From contig VGFF01000056.1 of the NCBI GenBank assembly GCA_016868955.1, positions 1-13,668 of the forward strand: a stretch of DNA of 13,668 nucleotides, in the 5' to 3' direction. The notes below the pieces were generated by a model. It saw only the letters and a program-made list of their open reading frames with translations. It did not search any database and had not been told where the DNA came from. The position numbers were made by a program, and so were the translations under genes. Source of the DNA: Armatimonadota bacterium. GTDB taxonomy: Bacteria > Sysuimicrobiota > Sysuimicrobiia > Sysuimicrobiales > VGFF01. Each line of letters starts with the position of its first letter. Within the stretch, counting starts at the first letter, position 1. Positions 6,834 to 13,668 of this stretch are shown here, in pieces.

Positions 6834-8003
6834 TCACCCACGCGGCTGGAGGCGCGATAGGCGCTCCTCGGCGGCGCGCAGCGTCTCCTCCCGCTTCGGA
6901 AATGCGAATCGCACGTAGCGCCGCCCGGCGCCGCCGTTCTGGAAGAACGAAGAGCCCGGCACGGTCGCGACGCCGATGTCGGTCACGAGGTGGCGCGCGA
7001 ACGAGACGTCGTCGTCGAACCCGAAGCCCGCGAACTCGGTCATGATGTAGTAGGAGCCGCGCGGTGTGACGACCTGCAGACCGACGCCGCGCAAGATGCC
7101 GAGCATGCGATCGCGCTTCACGGCGTAGCTCGCCGCCATCTCGTCATAGTAGCTCTTCGGGAAGGCCATCGCGACGACGCCAGCTTCCTGCAACGGCGCG
7201 GCCGCGCCGACCGTGAGGAAGTCGTGGGCGCGACGGATGGCGGTCACGATCTCCGCATCGCGAACGGCGGCCCAACCGACGCGCCAGCCCGTGACACTGA
7301 ACGTCTTGCTCATCGAGTTAATCACGACCGTCCGCTCGGCCATGCCCGGCAGGGACGCCAAGCTCACGTGCCGCGCGCCGTCGTAGAGGATGTGCTCGTA
7401 GACCTCGTCGGTGATCGCGAGAGCATCGTGACGCTCGCACAGCTCGGCGATGAAGCCGAGCTCGTCGCGCGTGAACACCTTGCCGCTGGGATTGTGCGGC
7501 GTGTTGACGATGATCGCGCGCGTGCGCGGGCCGAACGCGGCCCGCAGCGCCTCGCGGTCGAACGGGATCTCTGGTCGGCGCAAGTCGAGCGGCACGAACC
7601 GCAGCGTCGCGCCGGACATGACGGCATCGGGACCGTAGTTCTCGTAGAACGGCTCGAAGACGACGACCTCGTCGCCGGGATCGATGATCGCGAGCATCGT
7701 CGCCATCATCGCTTCGGTCGCGCCGCACGTGACGGTCAAGTGACGATCGGGCTCGTACGTGACGCCGTTGTGGGAGGCGATCTTGTCGGCGAGCGCGCGA
7801 CGGAAACTTGGCGCGCCCCAGGTGATCGCGTATTGATTCTTGCCGCCGTCCAGCGCCCGCTTCGCGGCGTCGAGCAGGGCCCGCGGCGGATCGGAGTCGG
7901 GAAACCCTTGCGCCAGGTTGATGCCGCCGTGCTCGTTGCACAGCCGCGTCATCTCGCGGATCACCGATTCCTGGAAGAGGCCGACGCGGGCCGCGGTGTG
8001 CAC
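6834..8003 (-). CDS. Class I/II PLP-dependent aminotransferase (kynurenine/methionine/DapC-like group)
   Basis: This 389-aa fold-type I aminotransferase transfers the amino group of an amino acid to a 2-oxo acid. It shows NLAQGFPDSDPP near the N-terminus, NQYAITWGAP (56-65), NTPHNPSGKVF with Asn171, ITDEVYEH with Asp199 and Tyr202, and the PLP lysine Lys233 in NSMSKTFSVTGWRVGW. YVRFAFPK near the end supplies the carboxylate-binding arginine. The QGFPD and NQY blocks are shared by kynurenine-oxoglutarate transaminase, methionine aminotransferase and succinyldiaminopimelate aminotransferase, which cannot be told apart by eye. GTG at 8003 follows the fabI stop by 1 nt and is needed to keep the IREM.RL N-terminal helix. 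There is no clear ribosome site, so it is probably translated by coupling to fabI. It ends 3 nt before the class V gene. Confidence 0.92.
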   Translation of the reverse strand: MHTAARVGLFQESVIREMTRLCNEHGGINLAQGFPDSDPPRALLDAAKRALDGGKNQYAITWGAPSFRRALADKIASHNGVTYEPDRHLTVTCGATEAMMATMLAIIDPGDEVVVFEPFYENYGPDAVMSGATLRFVPLDLRRPEIPFDREALRAAFGPRTRAIIVNTPHNPSGKVFTRDELGFIAELCERHDALAITDEVYEHILYDGARHVSLASLPGMAERTVVINSMSKTFSVTGWRVGWAAVRDAEIVTAIRRAHDFLTVGAAAPLQEAGVVAMAFPKSYYDEMAASYAVKRDRMLGILRGVGLQVVTPRGSYYIMTEFAGFGFDDDVSFARHLVTDIGVATVPGSSFFQNGGAGRRYVRFAFPKREETLRAAEERLSRLQPRG

Positions 8004-8004
8004 G

Positions 8005-8775
8005 TCAGAAGCCCATGATGTGGTAGCCGGCGTCGACGTAGAGGACCTGGCCGGTGACGCCGCGGCCGAGCGCGCTGCAGAGGAAGACGGCGGCGTCGCC
8101 GACCTCCTCCTGGCTGACGGTTCGCCGCAGCGGCGCCTTCTCGCCGTAGACCTTGACGAAATCGCCGAGCCCCGCGACGGCGCGGGCCGAGGCGGTCTTG
8201 ATCGGCCCGGCCGAGATCGCGTTCGCGCGGATGTTGCGAGGTCCGAGGTCGTGCGCCAGATAACGCATCGACGACTCCAACGACGCTTTCGCCGTGGCCA
8301 TGACGTTGTAGTTGGGGAAGACGCGCTCGCTGGCCGCGAACGTCAACGTGACGATCGCGCCGCCATTCGTCATCAGAGTCGCGGCGGCGCGCGCCGCCGC
8401 GACGAGCGAGAACGCGCTGACTTCCTGCGCGAGCAGGAAGCCGTCGCGGCTCGTATCGACGAACGCGCCGCGCAGATCCTCCGTGCGCGCGAACGCGATG
8501 CTGTGCACGAGCGTATCGACGCGGCCGACCTGCTCCGCCAGCGTCGCGCGCAAGGCCTCGAGCTCCTCATCCTTCGTCACGTCGCACGGCAGCACGAGGC
8601 TGTGCGGCAGCTCTCCCGCCAGCTCGGTCACCGTGTCGAGCTGGCGCTCTCCTTGATACGTGAGCAGGCAACGCGCACCCTCGCGCGCGAACGACCGCGC
8701 GATGCCCCAGGCGATGCTCCAGCGGTTGGCCACGCCCATGATCAGAGCGTTCTGGCCCGCCATCAATCCGGCCAT
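8005..8775 (-). CDS. fabI: Enoyl-[acyl-carrier-protein] reductase (NADH), FabI type
   Basis: FabI reduces trans-2-enoyl-ACP in the last step of each cycle of type II fatty-acid elongation; it is the triclosan target class. The 256-aa product has the FabI form of the SDR fold: GVANRWSIAWGIA for NAD binding (14-26), HSIAFA at 91-96, the active-site NYNVMATAK with Tyr156 and Lys163 (matching E. coli numbering), and SAGPIKTASA. The other active-site tyrosine, Tyr146 in E. coli (TYLGAER), is Phe here (TFAASER). The frame is open upstream to 8892, but ATG 8775 has a near-perfect GAGGAGG 4 nt away and begins the fold correctly. A second ATG at 8763 is possible. It lies 94 nt downstream of rel, the only real gap in the - strand block, and 1 nt before the aminotransferase. 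Confidence 0.96.
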   Translation of the reverse strand: MAGLMAGQNALIMGVANRWSIAWGIARSFAREGARCLLTYQGERQLDTVTELAGELPHSLVLPCDVTKDEELEALRATLAEQVGRVDTLVHSIAFARTEDLRGAFVDTSRDGFLLAQEVSAFSLVAAARAAATLMTNGGAIVTLTFAASERVFPNYNVMATAKASLESSMRYLAHDLGPRNIRANAISAGPIKTASARAVAGLGDFVKVYGEKAPLRRTVSQEEVGDAAVFLCSALGRGVTGQVLYVDAGYHIMGF

Positions 8776-8869
8776 GCATCCTCCTCGTTCGACGGGTCGC
8801 GCCCGCGAATGGGCACGGGAAATCCGATCGTGCTTCGACGTCGGTGGGGAGATCCCTACTGACGGGGCA
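8776..8869 (-). other. 94-nt rel-fabI intergenic leader
   Basis: This is the only gap longer than about 25 nt in the - strand gene run. It holds the fabI ribosome site and a weak GCCC/GGGC inverted repeat at about 8801-8814, with no T-tract after it. I see no convincing -35/-10 pair. It is the most likely place for a separate fabI promoter or a processing or termination point after rel, but the sequence does not prove either. Confidence 0.35.
8780..8786 (-). promoter_or_regulatory. Strong Shine-Dalgarno (GAGGAGG) for fabI
   Basis: GAGGAGG lies 4 nt before ATG 8775 on the - strand. It is the strongest ribosome site in the window and fixes the fabI start against the longer open frame to 8892. 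Confidence 0.8.
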
Positions 8870-11086
8870 TCAGCCGGAGACGACGCGCTCAACGCGGTAG
8901 ACGTCAGGCAGCCTCCTGATGCGCTGCATCACCGCGGTCAGCTGGCCTACGTTGCCGATGTCCAGCGTGAGGTTGATTATGCCGATGAGTTCCTTGGAAC
9001 GGACGCGCGCGTTCACGGACAACACGTTCGTCCGCGCGTCCGAGACGGACCCGAGGATGTCCTTCAACATGCCGACGCGGTCCGCGGCCTCGACCTCGAT
9101 CTCCACGGGGTACGTGCCGTTGGGCGTCGGCTCCCACTCGACCTGCAGCATGCGCTCTGGTTGATGGCGCAGGTAGGCGACGTTCTGGCAGTCGTCGCGG
9201 TGCACGGTCACGCCGCGCCCGCGCGTGATGTAGCCGACGACCTGATCGCCCGGCAGCGGCGTGCAGCAGCGGGCGAGATTCATCAACACGTTCTCGACGC
9301 CGCGAACGCGCAATCCCTTGGCGGCGCGGCCGGCGGGGGCTGGCCCCGTGTCTTCGGCGTCGGCGTCGGTCGGCTCATCGGCGATGATCCGCTCTTCGCC
9401 CTCCAGCGCCTGCACCACTTGCAGAAGCGACAGATCGCCGTTGCCCAGGGCCGCCAGCATGTCGTCGGCGTCGTCGATTTGCAGCCGGTCGGCGGCGGCC
9501 GCGAGCCGGTCGGTCTTCATCAACGCACCGATGGCACCGAGGCGGCGCAGCTCGCGTTCCAACAACTCGCGGCCGCGCGACAGATTCTCTTCCCGGCGCT
9601 GCTTGCGGAACCAGTGCTTGATCTTCGTGCGCGCGTTCGAGGTGACCGCGAAGCTGAGCCAGTCTCGCCTCGGTCCCGGCGAGGTCTTGGACGTGACGAC
9701 CTCGACGATGTCGCCGGTGCCCAACCGGTAGCTCAACGGCACGAGGCGGCCGCTGACCTTGGCGCCGACGCAGCGGTGACCGACGTCGGTGTGGATTCGG
9801 TACGCGAAGTCGATCGGCGTCGCGCCGTTCGGCAGGTCGATGACGTCGCCCTTCGGCGTGAACACGAAGACCTCGTTCTCGAACAGGTCGAACCGGACCG
9901 TGCGCATGAACTCCTGCGCGTCCGGCATGTCCTGCTGCCATTCGAGGAGCTGGCGCAGCCAGTCGAGCTTCTCCTCGAACCGCCCATCCTTCGACGCGGC
10001 GCGCCCTTCCTTGTAGCGCCAGTGGGCCGCGATGCCGTGCTCCGCTTCCTGGTGCATCCGGTGCGTGCGGATCTGCACCTCCAGCGGCGTGCCGCGATAG
10101 ATCACCGCCGTGTGCAACGACTGGTAGCCGCTCGGCTTCGGGCTGGCGATGTAGTCGTCGAACTCGCCGGGAATCGGGCGCCAAAACGCGTGCACGATCC
10201 CCAGCGACGAGTAGCATTCGCGGACGTCGTTGACCAGCACGCGCACGCCGAGGCGGTCGTAGACGCCAGACAGGCCGCGCTCCTGGTACTCCGGTCGTTG
10301 CAGCTTGCGATAGAGGCTGTAGGCGTGCTTCGGCCGGGCGCTGATGTTCACGCGATCGACGGGGATGCCGGCCTGATTCAGCTCACTGTGGAGGTCTCCC
10401 TGGATGTCGCGCAAGACCTCTGCCTGATGCGACTGGGCCTCCCGCAGGGCGTCGCTGATCTCGCGATAGGCCTCCGGCTCGAGGATCTCGAACGCCCGAT
10501 CCTCCAGCTCGGTTTGCATCTGGCCGATGCCGAGCCGCTTCGCCAGCGGCGCGTAGATCTCCATCGTCTCGACGGCCTTGCGCCGGCGATGGTCCTCGGA
10601 CATGACCTCGATCGTCCGCATGTTGTGCAGGCGGTCAGCGAGCTTGATGAGGATGATGCGCACATCGGCGGCCATTGCCAGGAACATTTTGCGCAGGCTC
10701 TCGGCTTGCCGCTGCTCGCGCGTCTGCCACTGAATCTTCCCCAGCTTCGTGACGCCGTCGACGAGTGTGGCCACGTCAATGCCGAATTCGCGGCGGATCG
10801 CGTCCAGCGATTGCGGAGTGTCCTCGGGTACGTCGTGCAGCAAGCCGGCAGCGATCGTAACGGGGTCCAGGCGCAGTCCGGAGAGAACCTCCGCGACCGC
10901 GACGGCGTGTTGGACGTAGGGCTCGCCGGAGTGGCGGCGTTGGCCCTCGTGGGCCGTCGTCGCGAACCGGTGGGCGCGGCGGACGAGATCGACGTCCGCC
11001 GGATTTTGGTCCTTCATGCGGTCGAGCACATCCGCCATGTCGGGATGGATCTCGCCCCCGGTCGTGTGGGGCGCCGGGACTACCAT
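8870..11086 (-). CDS. rel: Long RSH protein: bifunctional (p)ppGpp synthetase/hydrolase
   Basis: This enzyme makes and degrades the stringent-response alarmone (p)ppGpp and senses uncharged tRNA on ribosomes. The 738-aa protein has the full long-RSH order. The HD hydrolase domain comes first, with RHSGEPYVQH, LLHDVPEDT (His84, Asp85, Glu88, Asp89) and KLADRLHNM (Asp151, Asn155). The synthetase domain follows, with RPKHAYSLYRK, Asp277 in VYDRLGVR, SGYQSLHTAV and EVQIRT (Glu336). Then come TGS (about 404-466), helical, Cys-containing RCCTPLPGD...RDDC, and C-terminal ACT (about 658-735) domains. Hydrolase residues look complete, yet the synthetase has GEFDDYIA (Glu308 to Asp311), the EXDD form typical of monofunctional RelA, instead of RXKD. 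ATG 11086 has AGGA 7 nt upstream and follows the recJ stop by 4 nt; the open frame back to 11179 overlaps recJ and has no ribosome site. Confidence 0.97.
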   Translation of the reverse strand: MVVPAPHTTGGEIHPDMADVLDRMKDQNPADVDLVRRAHRFATTAHEGQRRHSGEPYVQHAVAVAEVLSGLRLDPVTIAAGLLHDVPEDTPQSLDAIRREFGIDVATLVDGVTKLGKIQWQTREQRQAESLRKMFLAMAADVRIILIKLADRLHNMRTIEVMSEDHRRRKAVETMEIYAPLAKRLGIGQMQTELEDRAFEILEPEAYREISDALREAQSHQAEVLRDIQGDLHSELNQAGIPVDRVNISARPKHAYSLYRKLQRPEYQERGLSGVYDRLGVRVLVNDVRECYSSLGIVHAFWRPIPGEFDDYIASPKPSGYQSLHTAVIYRGTPLEVQIRTHRMHQEAEHGIAAHWRYKEGRAASKDGRFEEKLDWLRQLLEWQQDMPDAQEFMRTVRFDLFENEVFVFTPKGDVIDLPNGATPIDFAYRIHTDVGHRCVGAKVSGRLVPLSYRLGTGDIVEVVTSKTSPGPRRDWLSFAVTSNARTKIKHWFRKQRREENLSRGRELLERELRRLGAIGALMKTDRLAAAADRLQIDDADDMLAALGNGDLSLLQVVQALEGEERIIADEPTDADAEDTGPAPAGRAAKGLRVRGVENVLMNLARCCTPLPGDQVVGYITRGRGVTVHRDDCQNVAYLRHQPERMLQVEWEPTPNGTYPVEIEVEAADRVGMLKDILGSVSDARTNVLSVNARVRSKELIGIINLTLDIGNVGQLTAVMQRIRRLPDVYRVERVVSG

Positions 11087-11090
11087 TGAC

Positions 11091-13668
11091 TCATCCTGCA
11101 TCGGAAACAGGGCTTCCCGCAACGCCCGCCGCCGCCTCGAGGATCGCCGCGCCGGCGCGCGACAGCCGCGCGACGGCAAACGCGAACGCCGCCCGCGAAG
11201 ACTCCCCTTCGGCGTAGGCGATGGCGTCGCGCAGCTCGTAGCGGCGATCGGCCGGCGCCACCTCGATCCGCCACTCCCCGTCGCCGCCCGTCATGCGCAC
11301 CACGCCGGCCTCCACGAGGATCCGCAACGCCGGCTCGATGTCGGCCGGAGCCGGTCCGCCATTGTCGGCGACCGCCGCCGCGAGGTCCGCGTCCGGCCAA
11401 GGAATCGGTGTGGGGCGCGATCGCAACACCCGAAACAGCGCCGCCAACGCCCTCCGTGACGGGTGGCGGGCCTCAAGTCGTGCCCGGGCACGGGCGACCT
11501 CCTCCTCACCGAAAGCGACGTGCAGCGTCGCCTCCTCACGCCCGAGACCCGCGGACGCGGCCTGGATCAGGAACGTGTGCCAATCGTCGGGGAACGCGAG
11601 CCAAACGAGGTGCCGGACGCCCGAGATTCGGGCCTCCTCACCGGGCGCACCGGCGCAGACGAGCAGGGACAAACGCCCGGCGGACAACAAGCCGTACAGC
11701 GTCTCGCGAACGCGCGGCGGGAGGCCTTCGTGGTCGTACGCGATGCGGTCGGCGCGAGACGGATCGGCGCTCCGAAACGCCGACGCGACCGTGACCGCTT
11801 CCTCGGCGGTCGCGGCGAACGCGATCGTCCGCTCCCCGCCAGCCGCCAGCGCTTCCAACACCGCCTGCCCGCTGGTGCTTCCGCGGCGATCGGCGATGCG
11901 CAGGTTCGTGCGGACGCGCGGCGGCGCGGCCGCCGCAAACCCGTCCGCTGCCGTCGTCGTCCAAGCGTTCCACAGCACCGACCCCGGATGCGCGCGCGCG
12001 AACGGCGGTAGCGCCGGCGTCGTCCATCCCTCGCCGATCAGCACCGCCGCGTTGCGCAGCGAGGTGAGGGCGGCGGCGAACCGTTCCCAAGTTGCGGCCG
12101 TCGTGAACAACACGTCCGGCGCCCCGGACGCGTCGCGATCCGTCCCGAGCTCCGCGAGGACGCCGTCCCTCTCTTCGACCGGAAGCAGACCGTGCAACGT
12201 CCGTGACCGCACACCGACCGCAGCGAGCATCGATCGCCACCAGCGCGCGCGCAGTGCGAGCAGCTCGACGGTCGGAAACACGAAGACCGACGGCGATCCG
12301 CGCGCGGCGCGCGCTGCTGCCGCCGCGACCAGAGCGGCCCAGGGGCCGCTCCCCGGCGGTCCGAGCGCGATGCGCCGTTCGCCCGCCAAGACCGCGCGCA
12401 CCGACGCCGAGTTCGGTTCGTCGAGGGCTTGCCCGCGCAACACGTGAATCGCCAGGCGACGCAGCAGCGTCGCGTCGTCGTCGGCGAGCGCCAGGCGCAC
12501 GAGATCGGATTCGCCGCGTTCCGGCGCGTCGATCGCCTCCACCCGTTCGATACGCAGATCAACGCCACGCGGTCCATCGCCGCCGCCCGTCAGGTGTTCG
12601 GCGATCGCCCGATAGCGAGCGCCGCGATCGATCTCTGGCGCGAGCCGGCCGGCGAGCCAGCGCGGGACGTAGCCGAGACTTTCGCCGCCGGCGGCGTCGA
12701 CGCGAATCGCGTGCGGATCGCGCGGGTTGCTCGGCTCGCGGACGAGCGTGACGGCGTCGCCGGCCGCCAAGGTCCCGATCGCGTCCTGGCGATGGTCGAA
12801 CCTCTCGCCGGCTAGTTGCGTGCGCACGACGGTCGCCTCCTCCGCGCCGCGGCCGCGCCCGCCGAGATAGTCTGCGCGATGGTCGAATAACCGGTTGACG
12901 AGCGCGCGTGCGTCGGTGAGCACGGCGCCGAGATCGACGCCCGGCGTCCGCAGGTCTGTGACGACGCATTGGATCTGCATTCTGTTCTGCCACAGGCGGC
13001 GCTGCAGGCGGAACGCGACATCGACGCGCGCCTGCGTGAACATCAGAACGTCTCCGAGGTCGCCCTGACGAAACGCCACGGCCTCGCGCGTCGATGATCC
13101 GTCCGTGAGCAGGAGCCGCAGATGCTCGCCGCCGCCGAGCGCCGCGACATCCGCGACGGCGACATTGCGCACCGCGAGCACGGGCTCGGGATTTCCCGCA
13201 CCATAGGGCCGCAACGCGTCCAGCGCCGTCGCCAGCCCCTCGTCGATCGCCGTGAACGGGACCTCGGCGTCGATCTCCACGCGCGGCACGAAGTCCTCAT
13301 CCGTGACACGGGCGCGCACGGCAGCCTCGAACCGATCGCGGAACGCCGCCAAACGATCTGCGGGCAGCGACACGCCGGCAGCGGCGGCGTGCCCGCCGTA
13401 GCGGTCCAGCAGGTCGCGGCTGTCATGCAACGCTTCCACGAGGTTCAACCCCGGGATGCTGCGCGCCGATCCGCGCGCCATGTCGCCGTCGACACTGAGG
13501 AGCACGACGGGACGATGGAAGGACTCGCGCAGGCGGCCGGCTGCGATGCCGACGACGCCGGGGTGCCATCCATCGCCCCAGACGACGAGGCCCGGGCGCT
13601 CGCCGAGCCCCTCCTCGGCGACGACCGCGAACGCTTCAGCGAGGACACGGTCGTGGACTTCCTGCCGC
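11091..13668 (-). CDS. recJ: RecJ-family single-strand exonuclease fused to HIRAN and helicase-like modules (5' end outside window)
   Basis: RecJ degrades single-stranded DNA 5' to 3' in recombination and mismatch repair. The frame is open to the window edge, giving 858 residues that lack the catalytic DHH domain. Numbering from the GTG at 13505, the visible part starts 54 residues earlier with RQEVHDRVLAEAF, then GDGWHPGVVGIAAGRL, DMARGSARSIPGLN and the DHHA1 motif RYGGHAAAAG (35-44). These are unmistakable RecJ. An OB-fold region follows (about 85-190). Then come modules absent from E. coli RecJ (577 aa): a HIRAN domain (about 225-325), a two-lobed helicase-like region (about 345-675) with ruined motifs, and a winged-helix-like tail (about 680-795). 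The whole protein should exceed 1,100 residues. One uninterrupted frame with uniform codon use argues for a true fusion. It is followed 4 nt later by rel. Confidence 0.93.
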   Translation of the reverse strand, partial: RQEVHDRVLAEAFAVVAEEGLGERPGLVVWGDGWHPGVVGIAAGRLRESFHRPVVLLSVDGDMARGSARSIPGLNLVEALHDSRDLLDRYGGHAAAAGVSLPADRLAAFRDRFEAAVRARVTDEDFVPRVEIDAEVPFTAIDEGLATALDALRPYGAGNPEPVLAVRNVAVADVAALGGGEHLRLLLTDGSSTREAVAFRQGDLGDVLMFTQARVDVAFRLQRRLWQNRMQIQCVVTDLRTPGVDLGAVLTDARALVNRLFDHRADYLGGRGRGAEEATVVRTQLAGERFDHRQDAIGTLAAGDAVTLVREPSNPRDPHAIRVDAAGGESLGYVPRWLAGRLAPEIDRGARYRAIAEHLTGGGDGPRGVDLRIERVEAIDAPERGESDLVRLALADDDATLLRRLAIHVLRGQALDEPNSASVRAVLAGERRIALGPPGSGPWAALVAAAAARAARGSPSVFVFPTVELLALRARWWRSMLAAVGVRSRTLHGLLPVEERDGVLAELGTDRDASGAPDVLFTTAATWERFAAALTSLRNAAVLIGEGWTTPALPPFARAHPGSVLWNAWTTTAADGFAAAAPPRVRTNLRIADRRGSTSGQAVLEALAAGGERTIAFAATAEEAVTVASAFRSADPSRADRIAYDHEGLPPRVRETLYGLLSAGRLSLLVCAGAPGEEARISGVRHLVWLAFPDDWHTFLIQAASAGLGREEATLHVAFGEEEVARARARLEARHPSRRALAALFRVLRSRPTPIPWPDADLAAAVADNGGPAPADIEPALRILVEAGVVRMTGGDGEWRIEVAPADRRYELRDAIAYAEGESSRAAFAFAVARLSRAGAAILEAAAGVAGSPVSDAG
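11094..11097 (-). promoter_or_regulatory. Ribosome binding site (AGGA) deciding the rel start
   Basis: AGGA, inside the last codons of recJ, lies 7 nt before ATG 11086. It overlaps the recJ stop region (AGGATGA), indicating termination-reinitiation coupling. The in-frame ATG at 11101 has no such site. Confidence 0.65.
11481..12473 (-). other. Catalytically ruined RecQ-like SF2 helicase region within the RecJ fusion
   Basis: Residues about 345-675 follow the RecQ-type two-lobe plan. Lobe one has an LRGQ and VRAVLAGERRIA entry, LGPPGSGPWA (381-390) at the Walker A place, FVFPTVELL (motif Ia), VLFTTAATWERF, and LIGEGW (489-494) at the DEAH place. Lobe two has ERTIAFAAT, AYDHEGLPPRVR (family: YHagL...R), LLVCAG, VRHLVWLAFPDDW and QAASAGLGRE (648-657) where Q..GRAGRDG is expected. 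The Walker Lys/Thr, the Asp of motif II and the first motif VI Arg are all replaced. It should not hydrolyse ATP and may be a DNA-binding scaffold. Confidence 0.7.
12531..12833 (-). other. HIRAN domain within the RecJ fusion
   Basis: Residues about 225-325 (numbered from the GTG at 13505) begin VVRTQLAGERF and carry the HIRAN hallmark LVREPSNPRDPHAIRVD (254-270), followed by SLGYVPRWLAGRLAPEID (276-293). HIRAN domains, as in HLTF/Rad5, bind DNA ends, especially the 3'-OH of single strands. Here it would sit just after the RecJ OB fold, well placed to help recognise substrate DNA. The family match is from the motif; DNA binding is inferred. Confidence 0.8.

Noticed and set aside
5715..8018. 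Long + strand frames (381 and 342 codons) opposite the two PLP-enzyme genes
   Set aside because: They mirror genes with intact PLP motifs, have Arg/Asp-rich composition, and carry no ribosome site or domain.
8776..8892. Longer fabI start at 8892
   Set aside because: It overlaps the end of rel, adds 39 residues unlike FabI, and ignores the strong GAGGAGG placed for ATG 8775.
8660..11089. 809-codon open frame on the + strand opposite rel and the fabI start
   Set aside because: It is antisense to clear Rel and FabI coding sequence with full motifs. Strong third-position GC bias removes stops from the opposite strand. The translation is rich in Arg, Asp, Val and His with no recognisable domain.
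11087..11179. Longer rel start at 11179
   Set aside because: It lies inside recJ coding sequence, gives an Arg-rich leader unlike RSH proteins and lacks a ribosome site. ATG 11086 has AGGA at good spacing.
11091..13505. Treating GTG 13505 as the true start of the RecJ-type gene
   Set aside because: The same frame continues open to the window edge and encodes conserved RecJ sequence (GDGWHPGVVGIAAG), so the gene is truncated by the window, not started there.
1..13668. CRISPR arrays, tRNA/rRNA genes, IS ends, attachment sites or phage genes
   Set aside because: I saw no regular repeat-spacer pattern, cloverleaf, transposase or integrase motif. The only real gaps are too short to hold such elements.

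Overview
The window is gene-dense, GC-rich bacterial DNA with strongly GC-biased third codon positions, GTG and TTG starts, and many ATGA/GTGA overlaps. Gene content and order suggest a high-GC bacterium related to the Terrabacteria, because recJ, rel and dtd occur in the same order as in the Firmicutes recJ-apt-rel-dtd cluster. Sequence alone does not fix the lineage. There are no tRNA, rRNA, CRISPR, IS or phage features, and no gene-free stretch longer than about 100 bases.

Layout. Positions 1 to 3239 are read on the + strand: the tail of an unidentified gene, an AlaX-type alanyl-tRNA editing protein, a broken Memo-domain gene (large internal deletion plus a frameshift), and formate-tetrahydrofolate ligase (fhs). 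From 3249 to the window end everything is on the - strand. In transcription order these genes are: a large RecJ (5' end outside the window), a long RSH (p)ppGpp synthetase/hydrolase, FabI enoyl-ACP reductase, a class I aminotransferase, a class V kynureninase-like PLP enzyme, Dtd (D-aminoacyl-tRNA deacylase), a 65-aa GatC/AtzG-like small protein, an amidase-signature hydrolase, and a small decayed nucleotidyltransferase-like protein. The two blocks converge at 3239/3249.

How the genes fit together. The nine - strand genes are spaced by -4 to about +24 nt, except for a 94-nt leader before fabI. They could form one or two operons joining DNA repair, stringent response, fatty-acid synthesis, amino-acid metabolism and tRNA proofreading. 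AlaX and Dtd both remove mischarged amino acids from tRNA. fhs supplies 10-formyl-THF for purine synthesis and initiator-tRNA formylation.

The most unusual object is the RecJ gene. After its exonuclease/OB core it carries a HIRAN domain and then a two-lobed helicase-like module whose Walker A, DEAH and arginine-finger motifs all look destroyed, followed by a winged-helix-like tail. Other points are an RSH enzyme with intact hydrolase residues but the EXDD synthetase signature usual in monofunctional RelA, a FabI with Tyr146 changed to Phe, an AlaX whose zinc-site Cys is Asp, and a nucleotidyltransferase-like protein lacking the GS and DxD catalytic residues.
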